Part shown: in pieces, positions 44,939 through 53,485 of the stretch | How positions within the stretch are numbered: position 1 is the stretch's first letter | How the letters are laid out: each line of letters begins with the position of its first letter | DNA from: Paraburkholderia megapolitana | GTDB lineage: Bacteria > Pseudomonadota > Gammaproteobacteria > Burkholderiales > Burkholderiaceae | Reading direction: 5' to 3' | Length of the DNA stretch: 64,000 nt | Assembly: GCF_007556815.1 (NCBI RefSeq) | Contig: NZ_CP041743.1 | Span: 2,138,501 to 2,202,500 of the forward strand | Program-made: the position numbers and the translations under genes | Notes under the pieces: model-generated | The model's input: the letters and a program-made list of their open reading frames with translations, nothing else | Told to the model about the DNA's origin: nothing | Databases searched by the model: none

Positions 44939-46501
44939 ATGGGCAAACATCCGTTACCAGGAAGCGAGAAGGGCGTCGCAGAAGGTTCGCAGGTCGTCGG
45001 GCATTGCAATCCGGCGGAGCAGATCGAAGTAGTCGTGATGCTGCGCCGCCAGGGCGAACAGCAGTTCGAGCAACTCGTTGGAAAAATTACCACGGGCGAC
45101 TCCTCCGCCCAGCCTCTCTCACGCGAAGCATTTGCGAAACAGTTCGGCGCCGCACCTGCCGACATCGCGCGAACCAAAGCGTTTGCAGCACAGCACGGCC
45201 TGACCGTCGTCCGTGAGGACCCGGCGGCCAGCACAGTGGTATTGCGCGGCACGGTCGCGCAGTTTCAGACCGCATTCGATGTCCAGCTCCAGCACTACGA
45301 ACACCACTCGATCGGCGAGTACCGCGGCCGCACCGGTCCGATCAATGTGCCCGACGATCTGAACGGTGTTGTCACAGCCGTTCTTGGGCTGGATAACCGT
45401 CCCCAGGCGCGCCCGCATTTCCGTATCCGGCCGCCATTCCAGCCCGCTGCCGGTGCGCGTCAGCAGACGTCGTACACACCGTTGCAACTCGCCTCGTTGT
45501 ATGAGTTCCCCGCAGGCGATGGCAGCGGCGAGTGCATCGGCATCATCGAACTCGGCGGCGGTTACCAGAGTTCTGACCTGAACGCATATTTTTCCAGCCT
45601 CGGCGTGAAGGCGCCTTCGGTCGTATCGGTTGGCGTCGACGAAGGCAGCAATCAACCGAGCGGCGATCCAAGCGGCCCAGACGGCGAAGTTACGCTCGAC
45701 ATCGAGATCGTAGGTGCGGTCGCGCCGGGCGCTAAAGTCGCGGTCTACTTCACGCAGAACAGCGACGCCGGCTTCATCGATGCGGTGAACCAGGCTGTCC
45801 ACGATACGACCAACAAGCCGTCGGTCATCTCGATCAGTTGGGGCGGCCCGGAAACCTCATGGACAACCCAGTCGCAGCAGGCATTCAACAACGTGCTGCA
45901 AGCTGCGGCGGCGGTCGGTGTGACGATCTGCGTAGCGTCGGGCGACAGCGGTTCGAGCGACGGCGCAAGTGGCGGCAATCACGTCGACTTTCCAGCCTCG
46001 AGTCCGTACGTGCTGGCGTGCGGAGGCACGGCGCTGCACGCGTCGGGCAACGCGATCTCGCAGGAAACGGTGTGGAACGACGGCGCATCGGGCGGCGCGG
46101 GTGGCGGCGGCATCAGCAGCGCGTTTGCTGTGCCGACATGGCAGAAGGGTTTATCCGCAACGCAAGCGCACGGTGGCAAGATTGCGCTGACGGGGCGCGG
46201 TGTACCAGATGTCGCAGGCGATGCATCGCCTGTGACGGGCTACACCGTGTTGATCGACGGTGCGCAGACGGTGGTGGGCGGTACGAGCGCGGTGGCGCCG
46301 TTGTGGGCCGCGCTGATCGCTCGCATCAATGCCATCAAGGGCGCACCGGTCGGTTTCGTCAACCCGAAGCTGTACCAGGCAGCAAGCGCGTTCAACGATA
46401 TTACGCAGGGCAATAACGGCAGTTTCGCTGCGTCGCCAGGTTGGGACGCGTGTACCGGGCTTGGCAGCCCGAACGGCCAGAAAATCGCAGCAGCACTCTA
46501 G
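44939..46501 (+). CDS. S53 family serine-carboxyl peptidase (sedolisin/kumamolisin type)
   Basis: From the ATG at 44939 (AAGGAG upstream) the product is 520 aa. An activation prodomain (about 1-165, with REAFAKQFGAAPADI) is followed by a subtilisin-like domain. The catalytic set is Glu250 and Asp254 (GEVTLDIE), Asp336 (ASGDSG) and Ser450 (VGGTSAVAP). A calcium site is expected at the C terminus (FNDITQGNNG). These are acid-active endopeptidases. No signal peptide can be seen, which is unusual. An S10 carboxypeptidase gene follows by 104 bp. Confidence 0.93.
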   Translation: MGKHPLPGSEKGVAEGSQVVGHCNPAEQIEVVVMLRRQGEQQFEQLVGKITTGDSSAQPLSREAFAKQFGAAPADIARTKAFAAQHGLTVVREDPAASTVVLRGTVAQFQTAFDVQLQHYEHHSIGEYRGRTGPINVPDDLNGVVTAVLGLDNRPQARPHFRIRPPFQPAAGARQQTSYTPLQLASLYEFPAGDGSGECIGIIELGGGYQSSDLNAYFSSLGVKAPSVVSVGVDEGSNQPSGDPSGPDGEVTLDIEIVGAVAPGAKVAVYFTQNSDAGFIDAVNQAVHDTTNKPSVISISWGGPETSWTTQSQQAFNNVLQAAAAVGVTICVASGDSGSSDGASGGNHVDFPASSPYVLACGGTALHASGNAISQETVWNDGASGGAGGGGISSAFAVPTWQKGLSATQAHGGKIALTGRGVPDVAGDASPVTGYTVLIDGAQTVVGGTSAVAPLWAALIARINAIKGAPVGFVNPKLYQAASAFNDITQGNNGSFAASPGWDACTGLGSPNGQKIAAAL

Positions 46502-46605
46502 ACGGCGCACGTTGCGCGGGGTTCTCCCGCGCAGCGGACGCCGTTGGTGGACACGACGCCAGCGGGCGTCAGACGATGCCAATTAACGAATCCGATGGAG
46601 TGATC

Positions 46606-48273
46606 ATGACGAATCCCGATTCAGCTTCCGGCAGTCCGCAGTCGACACACAACTCACACGCTCATTCCGCTGCAGCCCCGTCGCCCGCGAGCACAAGCAC
46701 GCCACATCGTGCGGGCGACCAGCCGTTCTTCGATCCGGTCGCATACGGCAACGGGCCCGACGATTCCGTGACCGACGCGACCGAGAACGCGGCGATCACG
46801 AAGCATTCCATCGTGATCGGCGGCAAGAAGATCGCTTATACGGCAACGGCCGGACATCTCGTCACGGTCGACTCCAGCAGTTCGCTGCCCAGCGCGAAGA
46901 TGTTCTATGTCGCGTTCACGCAAGATAACCAGAAGGAAGATAGCCGGCCGGTCACGTTCTTCTACAACGGCGGACCGGGTTCGTCGTCGGTGTTCGTGCT
47001 GCTCGGCTCGTTTGCGCCGCGCCGGATCAAGACGTCGATGCCGGGCTTCACACCGCCCGCGCCGTACCAGATGGAAGACAATCCGGACAGCCTGCTCGAC
47101 AAGAGCGATCTGGTGTTCCTCAATCCGGTCGGCACCGGTTACTCGGCGGCGATTGCGCCGAACAAGAACCGCAATTTCTGGGGTGTCGATGAAGACGCCG
47201 ACTCGATCAAACAGTTCATCAAGCGGTACCTGACCAAGAACAACCGCTGGAATTCGCCGAAGTTCCTGTACGGCGAATCGTATGGCACCGCGCGCAGTTG
47301 CGTGCTGGCGTACAAGCTGCACGAAGATGGTGTGGATCTGAACGGCGTGACGTTGCAATCGTCGATTCTCGACTACACGCAGTCGGGCAACCCGGTCGGC
47401 GCGCTGCCTACTGCTGCGGCGGATGCGTGGTTCCACAAGAAGCTCGGCATTGCGCCGACGCCGACCGATCTCGGCGCGTTTGCCGAAGAGGTCGCACAGT
47501 TCGCGCGCACCGACTACCTTGCCGCGCTACGCAAGTTCCCGACCACCGACGACGCAACCATCGAGAAACTGAGCGAATACACCGGCATCGACAAGACGAC
47601 GCTGATCGCGTGGAGCCTCGACGTCGCCGCGTACGACAGCCGTGGCAATTCGCTGTTCCTGACCACGCTGCTGAAATCGAAGGGCCTCGCGCTCGGCTCG
47701 TATGACGGGAGGGTGACAGCGATCGACACCGGCATCGCCGGCCAGGTCGATCCGAACTCCGGCGGCAACGATCCGACCATGACCGCGGTGACTGGCGTCT
47801 ATACGACGATGTGGAACACCTACCTGAACGAGCAGTTGAAGTTCACGTCGAACTCGTCGTTCACCGACCTGAACGACCAGGCCTTCGCGAACTGGGATTT
47901 CGGCCACATCGATCCGACCGGTGCGCAAAAGGGACTCGACGCGCAAGGCAACGTCATCCTGTACACCGCGGGTGATCTCGCGGCCGTGATGGCGCTCAAT
48001 GTCGACCTGAAGGTGCTCTCGGCGAACGGCTTCTACGACTTCGTCACGCCGTTCTATCAGACGGTGCTCGATCTGCAGCAGATGCCGCTCGTCAGCGCGC
48101 AGGTGCGCCAGAACCTGTCGGCGCGCTTCTACCCGTCGGGCCATATGGTCTATCTCGACGGCGGTTCGCGGACCGCATTGAAGGCCGATCTCGCGAAGAT
48201 GTATGACAGCGCGGTGACCAATACGGCGGCGGTTGGACGCATTCGTGCGTTGCAGGTGCGCCGGGCCAGCTAG
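46606..48273 (+). CDS. S10 family serine carboxypeptidase-like protein
   Basis: The ATG at 46606 (TGGAG upstream) gives 555 aa; a longer start at 46576 exists. After a Ser/His/Pro-rich tail the alpha/beta hydrolase domain has FFYNGGPGSSS (oxyanion site), the nucleophile Ser225 in YGESYGTARS, an aspartate near GFYDFVTP and a histidine in YPSGHMVYLD. S10 enzymes remove C-terminal residues at acid pH. It follows an S53 endopeptidase gene, a pairing that would give complete peptide digestion. No secretion signal is visible. Confidence 0.92.
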   Translation: MTNPDSASGSPQSTHNSHAHSAAAPSPASTSTPHRAGDQPFFDPVAYGNGPDDSVTDATENAAITKHSIVIGGKKIAYTATAGHLVTVDSSSSLPSAKMFYVAFTQDNQKEDSRPVTFFYNGGPGSSSVFVLLGSFAPRRIKTSMPGFTPPAPYQMEDNPDSLLDKSDLVFLNPVGTGYSAAIAPNKNRNFWGVDEDADSIKQFIKRYLTKNNRWNSPKFLYGESYGTARSCVLAYKLHEDGVDLNGVTLQSSILDYTQSGNPVGALPTAAADAWFHKKLGIAPTPTDLGAFAEEVAQFARTDYLAALRKFPTTDDATIEKLSEYTGIDKTTLIAWSLDVAAYDSRGNSLFLTTLLKSKGLALGSYDGRVTAIDTGIAGQVDPNSGGNDPTMTAVTGVYTTMWNTYLNEQLKFTSNSSFTDLNDQAFANWDFGHIDPTGAQKGLDAQGNVILYTAGDLAAVMALNVDLKVLSANGFYDFVTPFYQTVLDLQQMPLVSAQVRQNLSARFYPSGHMVYLDGGSRTALKADLAKMYDSAVTNTAAVGRIRALQVRRAS

Positions 48274-48310
48274 GCGCGCCGGGCCAGCTAGGCGCGCCGG
48301 GCCAGCTAGG
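48257..48310 (+). repeat. Three 18-bp tandem repeats over the S10 stop codon
   Basis: The unit CGCGCCGGGCCAGCTAGG (first copy starts T) occurs three times in a row, then a partial CGCGCCG. The first copy holds the TAG stop of the S10 gene. As 18 is a multiple of three, the stop codon recurs in frame. Each junction makes the palindrome GGCGCGCC. Confidence 0.9.
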
Positions 48311-48502
48311 CGCGCCGCGTTAGCGTGATCGCGGTTGCATGCCGCCGTGGATGGGCGGCAGCAACGCAAGTATCAGCGACACAATCCGGCGGACCCTGCA
48401 CAAAAGAGCGGGGCCGCCGGTCTTCCGTTTCGGCACACCGATTCCGGATATGTTTTAATTGGCCTGCGAATAAATCTCCGCGTCTTACTGGCGCGCCGAC
48501 TG

Positions 48503-49114
48503 ATGAACGCAGGAAATCTCCTTACGCGTCGCAAATGCGCGCGAATTGCGTCTACCGATCGTGCGAGTCTGCCGGACCGTTCGTCCGGTCGTGTCGGCGC
48601 GCGCCGCGTGCTGTGCCTCGGGCTTGCGATGACGCTCGGTGCAACGATCGCCGTCCATATCGAAGCCGCACATGCGCAGACCCCGTCGATGCTCGACGAC
48701 AAGGTGACGCAGCAATCGGTGGAAGAGACGATCTGCCGTCCCGGTTATGCGGACACCGTCTCGCCGCCGCTCGACGAACCGATGGCGCACAAAGACCGTC
48801 TGCTTGCGGCGCGCGGTATCGATGCCGACGACGGCACACGCTACGCACTCGACCGGCGTGTGCCGGTCGTGCTCGGCGGCTCACCCGATGCACCTGCCAA
48901 TCTCGGGCTGCTTCCGTGGGCCGGCCACCATGGCGAGCGCCGCAAGGAACTGCTCACGGCGAAACTCAAACGCTGCGTCTGTGCGGGCAAGATCAGCCTG
49001 AGCGATGCGCAGAGCGCGATTGCCGGCAACTGGTCGGCCTGGTATCAGGGCTTTGCGGATACATCGTGTGAGATCAGTCGCGAAGACGTTGCGACCAGCG
49101 ACAGCGTGCCCTGA
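48503..49114 (+). CDS. Secreted HNH-endonuclease-like protein with altered active site
   Basis: The ATG at 48503 gives 203 aa, though it lacks a clear ribosome site. An Arg-rich start leads to a hydrophobic run (RVLCLGLAMTLGATIAV) and AHA-QTPS, a likely export signal. Residues after about 125 (YALDRRVPVVLGGSPDAPANLGLLP, then KRCVCAGKISLSDAQSAIAGNW) match the pattern of small HNH nucleases in which LDHxIPLxLGG and NLWP hold the catalytic His. Here His is replaced by Arg and NLWP by NLGL. It may be an inactive or differently acting member. Confidence 0.7.
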   Translation: MNAGNLLTRRKCARIASTDRASLPDRSSGRVGARRVLCLGLAMTLGATIAVHIEAAHAQTPSMLDDKVTQQSVEETICRPGYADTVSPPLDEPMAHKDRLLAARGIDADDGTRYALDRRVPVVLGGSPDAPANLGLLPWAGHHGERRKELLTAKLKRCVCAGKISLSDAQSAIAGNWSAWYQGFADTSCEISREDVATSDSVP

Positions 49115-49215
49115 CGCACACACCACACTTTTCGTCGCCCCAGACGAATTGCCACATCGCTTTCGGGTACGAATCTGGCTATGCTTGAACTAACGCGGAT
49201 ATCGGGAGAACGAAC

Positions 49216-49383
49216 ATGACGATGGTGACCATTTCTGCAGGACTGGTGTCGCTGGCCTTGCTCGGCGCAGTTGCGGCGGCGCTGGCCCGTCAACTGGCTC
49301 GCGATGCCGCCGCGCGCGCGCGTCTTCAACCGGTGCGCGTACGCGTGACAGAGCGCGGCGCCCGCCGCTCGGAACGTTTATGA
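49216..49383 (+). CDS. 55-aa single-pass membrane peptide
   Basis: This short frame begins MTMVTISAGLVSLALLGAVA, a single membrane helix, and continues with an Arg-rich tail (RQLARDAAARARLQPVRVRV). GGGAGAA lies 6 bases upstream of ATG. The TGA stop overlaps the ATG of the next gene (ATGA), so the two are translationally coupled. I do not recognise a family. The basic tail should face the cytoplasm. Confidence 0.65.
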   Translation: MTMVTISAGLVSLALLGAVAAALARQLARDAAARARLQPVRVRVTERGARRSERL

Positions 49384-49658
49384 ACGTACGCGTCTGGAAC
49401 ATCCCGGAGTCCTGCTCCGAGCAGGACGTGCGCGCGTTCCTGCAACACGAGCTCGGTCACTACGCGAAGAGCGTTACCGTGTACGAGGCCGGCACGGCTA
49501 ACGCGTACGCGATTGCCGAACTGAACGCCGATTTACCGTACATCGGCGATGTGATCGCGCAGCAGTTGCACGGCAAGCTGCTCGACGGCGTTGTGCTGCA
49601 AGCCAGCGCGGCCCCGTTCGGCGACGAACCCGATCCGAGGCACAAGCAGGACAGCTGA
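49380..49658 (+). CDS. RRM-like small protein
   Basis: The 92-aa product has the beta-alpha-beta-beta-alpha-beta order of an RNA recognition motif: VRVWNIP as RNP2-like strand, EQDVRAFLQHELG helix, KSVTVYEAGTANAYAIAELN as strands 2-3, and VVLQASAAP as the last strand. The aromatic residues of RNP1 are mostly absent, so RNA binding is uncertain. It overlaps the 55-aa membrane peptide gene by 4 bp. Confidence 0.72.
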   Translation: MNVRVWNIPESCSEQDVRAFLQHELGHYAKSVTVYEAGTANAYAIAELNADLPYIGDVIAQQLHGKLLDGVVLQASAAPFGDEPDPRHKQDS

Positions 49659-49692
49659 CGCGCGCTGCCACCCAGCAACGGGCGGCGCGCGA

Positions 49693-50547
49693 TCAAACTT
49701 CCGCAGTCGGCCAGTCGAACGGCGTGTAGGGCAGCGCCCGCTTGTGACGCGTCGCATTGTAGAAACGCAGCACCGTGTCGTACACGGCATCGCTCACCGC
49801 CTTACCTTCCAGGAAATCGTCGATATCGTCGTAGCGAATACCGTACGCGTCTTCGTCGGGTCGCTGCGGGCGCAACATTTCGAGGTCGGCGGTCGGGACT
49901 TTGTGCACCAGTTCATCCGCTGCACCGAGTTCCCGCGCCACCGCGCGCACGCGGCGCTTGTTCAGCCCCGCGAGCGGCAGCACGTCGGCGCCGCCATCGC
50001 CAAACTTCGTGAAGAAGCCCATCACCGACTCGGCCGCATGATCGGTGCCGATGACCACGCCCACGCGCGAACTGGCGACCGCATACTGGGCGATCATCCG
50101 CTGGCGTGCCTTGATGTTGCCGTGCACGAAGTCCTGCTGCCCATGATCCGCATACTGAGCCCCGCTGGCGGCAAGTGCCTCGAGCATTGCATCGGCGGCG
50201 GGTTTGACATCGACAGTCAGATTTTCGTCCGCGCGGATAAACCCGAGCGAGCGCTGCGCATCCGCTTCGTCACGCTGCTGGCCGTACGGCAGACGCATTG
50301 CGACGAAATGCGCGTCGTAACCTTCCGCGCGTAGCCGTTCGACCGCGAGCTGCGCGAGGCGGCCGGCCGTCGTCGAGTCGATGCCGCCGCTTATCCCAAG
50401 TACGTATGTCTTCAGGCCGCTCGTGCGCAGATAGCGCGCGAGGAACGCCACACGGCGCTCGATTTCCTGTGCCGCGTCGAAATCCCGCGCGACGTGCAAT
50501 TCTGCGGCGATGCGCTGCTGATGTGCGGCGCGATCGGATTGAGTCAT
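49693..50547 (-). CDS. nadE: Ammonia-dependent NAD+ synthetase
   Basis: From the ATG at 50547 (GGGAGAA upstream) the enzyme is 284 aa. It has the PP-loop SGGIDSTT that binds ATP, NGNIKARQRM-like region (HGNIKARQRMIAQYAVA), GTDHAAESVMGFFTKFGDGGADVLPLAGLNKR and the C-terminal KVPTADLEMLRPQRPDEDAYGI. It converts deamido-NAD, ammonia and ATP to NAD in the cytoplasm. The absence of a nitrilase domain makes it the ammonia-using form, like E. coli NadE. Confidence 0.95.
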   Translation of the reverse strand: MTQSDRAAHQQRIAAELHVARDFDAAQEIERRVAFLARYLRTSGLKTYVLGISGGIDSTTAGRLAQLAVERLRAEGYDAHFVAMRLPYGQQRDEADAQRSLGFIRADENLTVDVKPAADAMLEALAASGAQYADHGQQDFVHGNIKARQRMIAQYAVASSRVGVVIGTDHAAESVMGFFTKFGDGGADVLPLAGLNKRRVRAVARELGAADELVHKVPTADLEMLRPQRPDEDAYGIRYDDIDDFLEGKAVSDAVYDTVLRFYNATRHKRALPYTPFDWPTAEV

Positions 50548-50705
50548 CGGTCGTTCTCCCTGAAACCGGTTGAGGTGCGACGCCTGGGTTGGCGCGGCGA
50601 CGGTCCGCGCAGCGCATGCGTGCGTGCCTATTGTACGGATTGGTGGCACGGCTGCATGGAGACGCGCATCGGCAAACATCGTGGGGCGCGGGCTAGTGAA
50701 TCGCG

Positions 50706-51578
50706 TCACGACCGCGCGAGCAGCACCCCCACCAGCGCCACACCAAACCCGAGCACCTGCAACGGCAGCAGCATCTCGCCGAACCCGACGTAGCCCTCGA
50801 GCGCGGCGAGCGGCGGCGCAAGAAACAGCAGCGCGGTGGCGCGCGACGCATCGCCGCGCCGGACCATCCAGACGAGCAGCGTCACGCTGACGCCCGACAG
50901 CATCACGATCCCCCACGCCAGTGACGCCCACAATTGAGGCGCGGGAATCCAGCGATGTTCCCCAAGCGCGACAGCAAGCACGGCCGCGACCACCGCCGCA
51001 CCGCAGTTCTGCACGGCACTGGCACTGCGGATATCGGCCTTTGCCAGCGACGTCTTCTGGAACAGGGTGCCCGCCGTGATCGCGCAGACGGCGAGCAGCG
51101 AAATCGCGATGACGAGCCACGACGGCGCCGAGCTGTGTACCGTCGACGGAGCCGCCTGGGTGAGCCGAGGTTCCAGCACGAGCGCAACGCCGACGAGCCC
51201 GAGCGCCATGCCGGCCCAGCCGCGCCGCGACAGCCGCTCGCCGAATAGCGGCGCGGCGACCGCGGCTGTCATGAGCGGTTGCAATGCGCCGAGCAGCGCC
51301 ATCACGCCGGCGCTCACGCCTTGCGCGACGGCCCAGTAGCCGGCGCCGAGGTAGACACCCTGCAACAGCGCGCCCGCGAACAGGTGCTTGCCGAGGTCGC
51401 GTCCGGTCGGCCAGCGGGCGCGGGTCGCGAGCGCAACGAGGGCAAACACCAGCGCCGTGCCGCCGAAGCGTGCCAGCAGGAACAGGTTGGGATCGGCGAA
51501 TGGTGTGATCGCGCGGGCGACGACAAAGCCCGTCGACCAGAGCACGACGAAAACGGCAGCAATAACGGTGGCGAGCAT
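50706..51578 (-). CDS. EamA/DMT family transporter
   Basis: The product from the ATG at 51578 is 290 aa with ten predicted membrane helices in two EamA repeats. It starts MLATVIAAVFVVLWSTGFVVARAITPFADPNLF and contains GALQPLMTAAVAAPLFGERLSRRGWAG in the first repeat and LLFLAPPLAALEGYVGFGE in the second. Members export amino acids or metabolites. There is no regulator beside it and the substrate is unknown. Confidence 0.92.
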   Translation of the reverse strand: MLATVIAAVFVVLWSTGFVVARAITPFADPNLFLLARFGGTALVFALVALATRARWPTGRDLGKHLFAGALLQGVYLGAGYWAVAQGVSAGVMALLGALQPLMTAAVAAPLFGERLSRRGWAGMALGLVGVALVLEPRLTQAAPSTVHSSAPSWLVIAISLLAVCAITAGTLFQKTSLAKADIRSASAVQNCGAAVVAAVLAVALGEHRWIPAPQLWASLAWGIVMLSGVSVTLLVWMVRRGDASRATALLFLAPPLAALEGYVGFGEMLLPLQVLGFGVALVGVLLARS

Positions 51579-51742
51579 CGAGAAGTGGCAGCGTGGCAAA
51601 ACGGCAGTATTGCGCGGCGCGCAGCGGCGCGTCTTGTTCGGCACTGCACTCCGGGTGGAGTCGCGATGAACCGGAGCAAGCGTAATAAACAAACCACGCT
51701 TTCAACCGCGGCCCGCGCCAAGGCCCTGCAAACCCCATCGCC

Positions 51743-53299
51743 CTACCGAACCACCAGCACCGCCCACGCTCCAAGCAACCCACCGCAGACCGCACACATC
51801 CACAGCAGCACACGTGTACGCCGGTACTCGCGTCCGAGGTCCACCAGCAGTTGCTGTTGCTGGCGCGATACCGTGTGATCGTGCCGCTGCTGCAGATACC
51901 GCGCAGCCAGCGCCGGCATGCGCGGCACGATGTTGGCGAGATGCGGCAACTCGCGCGACAGCCGACGCAGCCAGCCGCGATGATCGATATCGCGGCGCGC
52001 GATTTCCGCGAGGGCGGTGCGCGCGATATGCCACGTGTTCACGCCAGGATGCAGCGCGCGAGCCAGCACTTCGGCTTGCTCGAAGGCCCGCTGCGCGTCG
52101 GCGAGCCGCGGCGAGACGCCGCCGTCGAACGGCAGCACCGAGTGCAGCAGATGATGAAACAGCGAACCCGCCGAGCGGTCGTGCGGATGATCGGCGAAAT
52201 GCGCCTCGCTGCGCCTGCGCAGTTCGGCCTCGAGCACCTCGGTGCGTGTCGTTGCCGGAACGTGCCCTGCGTCGCGATGCATATCCGCAAGCCGGCTGTA
52301 ATCCTGCTCGAAGAGGGCGGTCGCGCCGTGCACGAAAAATTCCCGCTCGCTCGCCGACAGGCTCGACATCAGCGCGAAATCTGCGAGCACAAGGCGCCCG
52401 AGCGTGTCGGGTTCGATGCTGACGCGCACGCGCCGGGCATCGAGCGTAGCGTGGAAGAAACCGTGCTCGAACGCCTGTTGCGTGACGACCTCGACGATAT
52501 GCGCCGCAAGCCGCGCAAGGTTCACGCGATGCTCGCCGAGACCGACGAGATCGGTGGCAGGCAGCGTCGCGATGCGTTGCATCGCGAGCGTGTGATCCGT
52601 GCACAGATCCCAGATCACATCGGGAATGACGAGCCGCTTGTCGCCGTCGAAATGATGGCCGGACTGGCTCAGGTTGGCCGCCTCGGCGCGCATGTCGAAG
52701 CGTCGCAGCAGGTCGCGACTGAACGAGTCGGCCAGCGAGCGCAACTGCAGCTTGCGCGCGGGTCCCGACAGCCGTTCGAGCCAGCGTGCGGCCCAGCACA
52801 GCAACGCTACGTCGTCGCCGATCTGCCGAACCTGTGCAGTGCGCACAAGCTTGATCGCAATGTCGGCGTGACCGTTGATCGGTGTGGCGAGGCGGGCGAC
52901 ATGCGTCTGTTCCGCGAAGCCGCTCTGGGCCGGGCTCAAATCGATCGATGCGAACAGCGTAGCGAGCGGACGGCCGAATGCGGCAGTCAGCGCCCGTTCT
53001 ACTTCATGCGGCGGCAGCGGCTCTTCAAGGTGGCCGACTGCATCGAGCGCGTCGTGCAGCGTACCGGTGGCCAGTTCCGGATGCTCCATGAGCGCTTGCG
53101 CGACAGTGCCGGCTAGCGGCCCGAGTTGCGGCAGCGCACGATGCAAACCGGCTGGCGCGTCGCCCGCTGCGTGCATGCGACTGACGAGCGTCGCCATCCA
53201 GTGCAGCTTGTGGTGCTGCGGAGCAGCAACCCACAGCAGATGCGCGCCATAGCGCAGCAGGTGGAACAGCAGGATGAGTCGGCGAAACAGTGGCGGCAT
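51743..53299 (-). CDS. Degenerate UbiB/ABC1-like membrane protein (pseudokinase)
   Basis: From 53299 the protein is 518 aa; upstream starts at 53401 or 53428 are possible, none with a good ribosome site. The whole length follows UbiB: an N-terminal extension, an atypical kinase core and a C-terminal membrane helix (WMCAVCGGLLGAWAVLVV). Lys150 (IAIKLVR), Glu206/Asn209 and Asp307 (LADFAL) are kept, and DMHRDAGHVP mirrors a UbiB segment. But the KxGQ motif reads LGPLAGTVAQ, the Ala-rich loop is lost, and HADxHPGN reads HATLDARR. ATPase function is doubtful. True UbiB aids ubiquinone synthesis. Confidence 0.78.
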   Translation of the reverse strand: MPPLFRRLILLFHLLRYGAHLLWVAAPQHHKLHWMATLVSRMHAAGDAPAGLHRALPQLGPLAGTVAQALMEHPELATGTLHDALDAVGHLEEPLPPHEVERALTAAFGRPLATLFASIDLSPAQSGFAEQTHVARLATPINGHADIAIKLVRTAQVRQIGDDVALLCWAARWLERLSGPARKLQLRSLADSFSRDLLRRFDMRAEAANLSQSGHHFDGDKRLVIPDVIWDLCTDHTLAMQRIATLPATDLVGLGEHRVNLARLAAHIVEVVTQQAFEHGFFHATLDARRVRVSIEPDTLGRLVLADFALMSSLSASEREFFVHGATALFEQDYSRLADMHRDAGHVPATTRTEVLEAELRRRSEAHFADHPHDRSAGSLFHHLLHSVLPFDGGVSPRLADAQRAFEQAEVLARALHPGVNTWHIARTALAEIARRDIDHRGWLRRLSRELPHLANIVPRMPALAARYLQQRHDHTVSRQQQQLLVDLGREYRRTRVLLWMCAVCGGLLGAWAVLVVR

Positions 53300-53485
53300 C
53301 GTCGGAGGATCGGTCGGCGGCGAGGGCAGCGAGGGAGGCGACGCTTCGCGAAGCGCCGCCCGGGCGCTCAGGTTAGCAGGGAACCACGCCGGACGGGACA
53401 TTGCGGTCTGTCGCGTAATACAATGCACAGGTCGACCGGACTCCTACCCGAACTCACACGTGCCACCTGGTGCCCCTTCATCTAG

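Noticed and set aside
50548..51813. The long in-frame extension upstream of nadE to 51813
   Set aside because: It runs antisense-free but out of frame through the EamA gene; nadE has a good ribosome site and family-length start at 50547.
51702..52799. A 365-codon minus-strand frame overlapping the UbiB-like gene
   Set aside because: Arg/Ala-rich shadow in another frame; the UbiB-like frame aligns with a known family over its full length.
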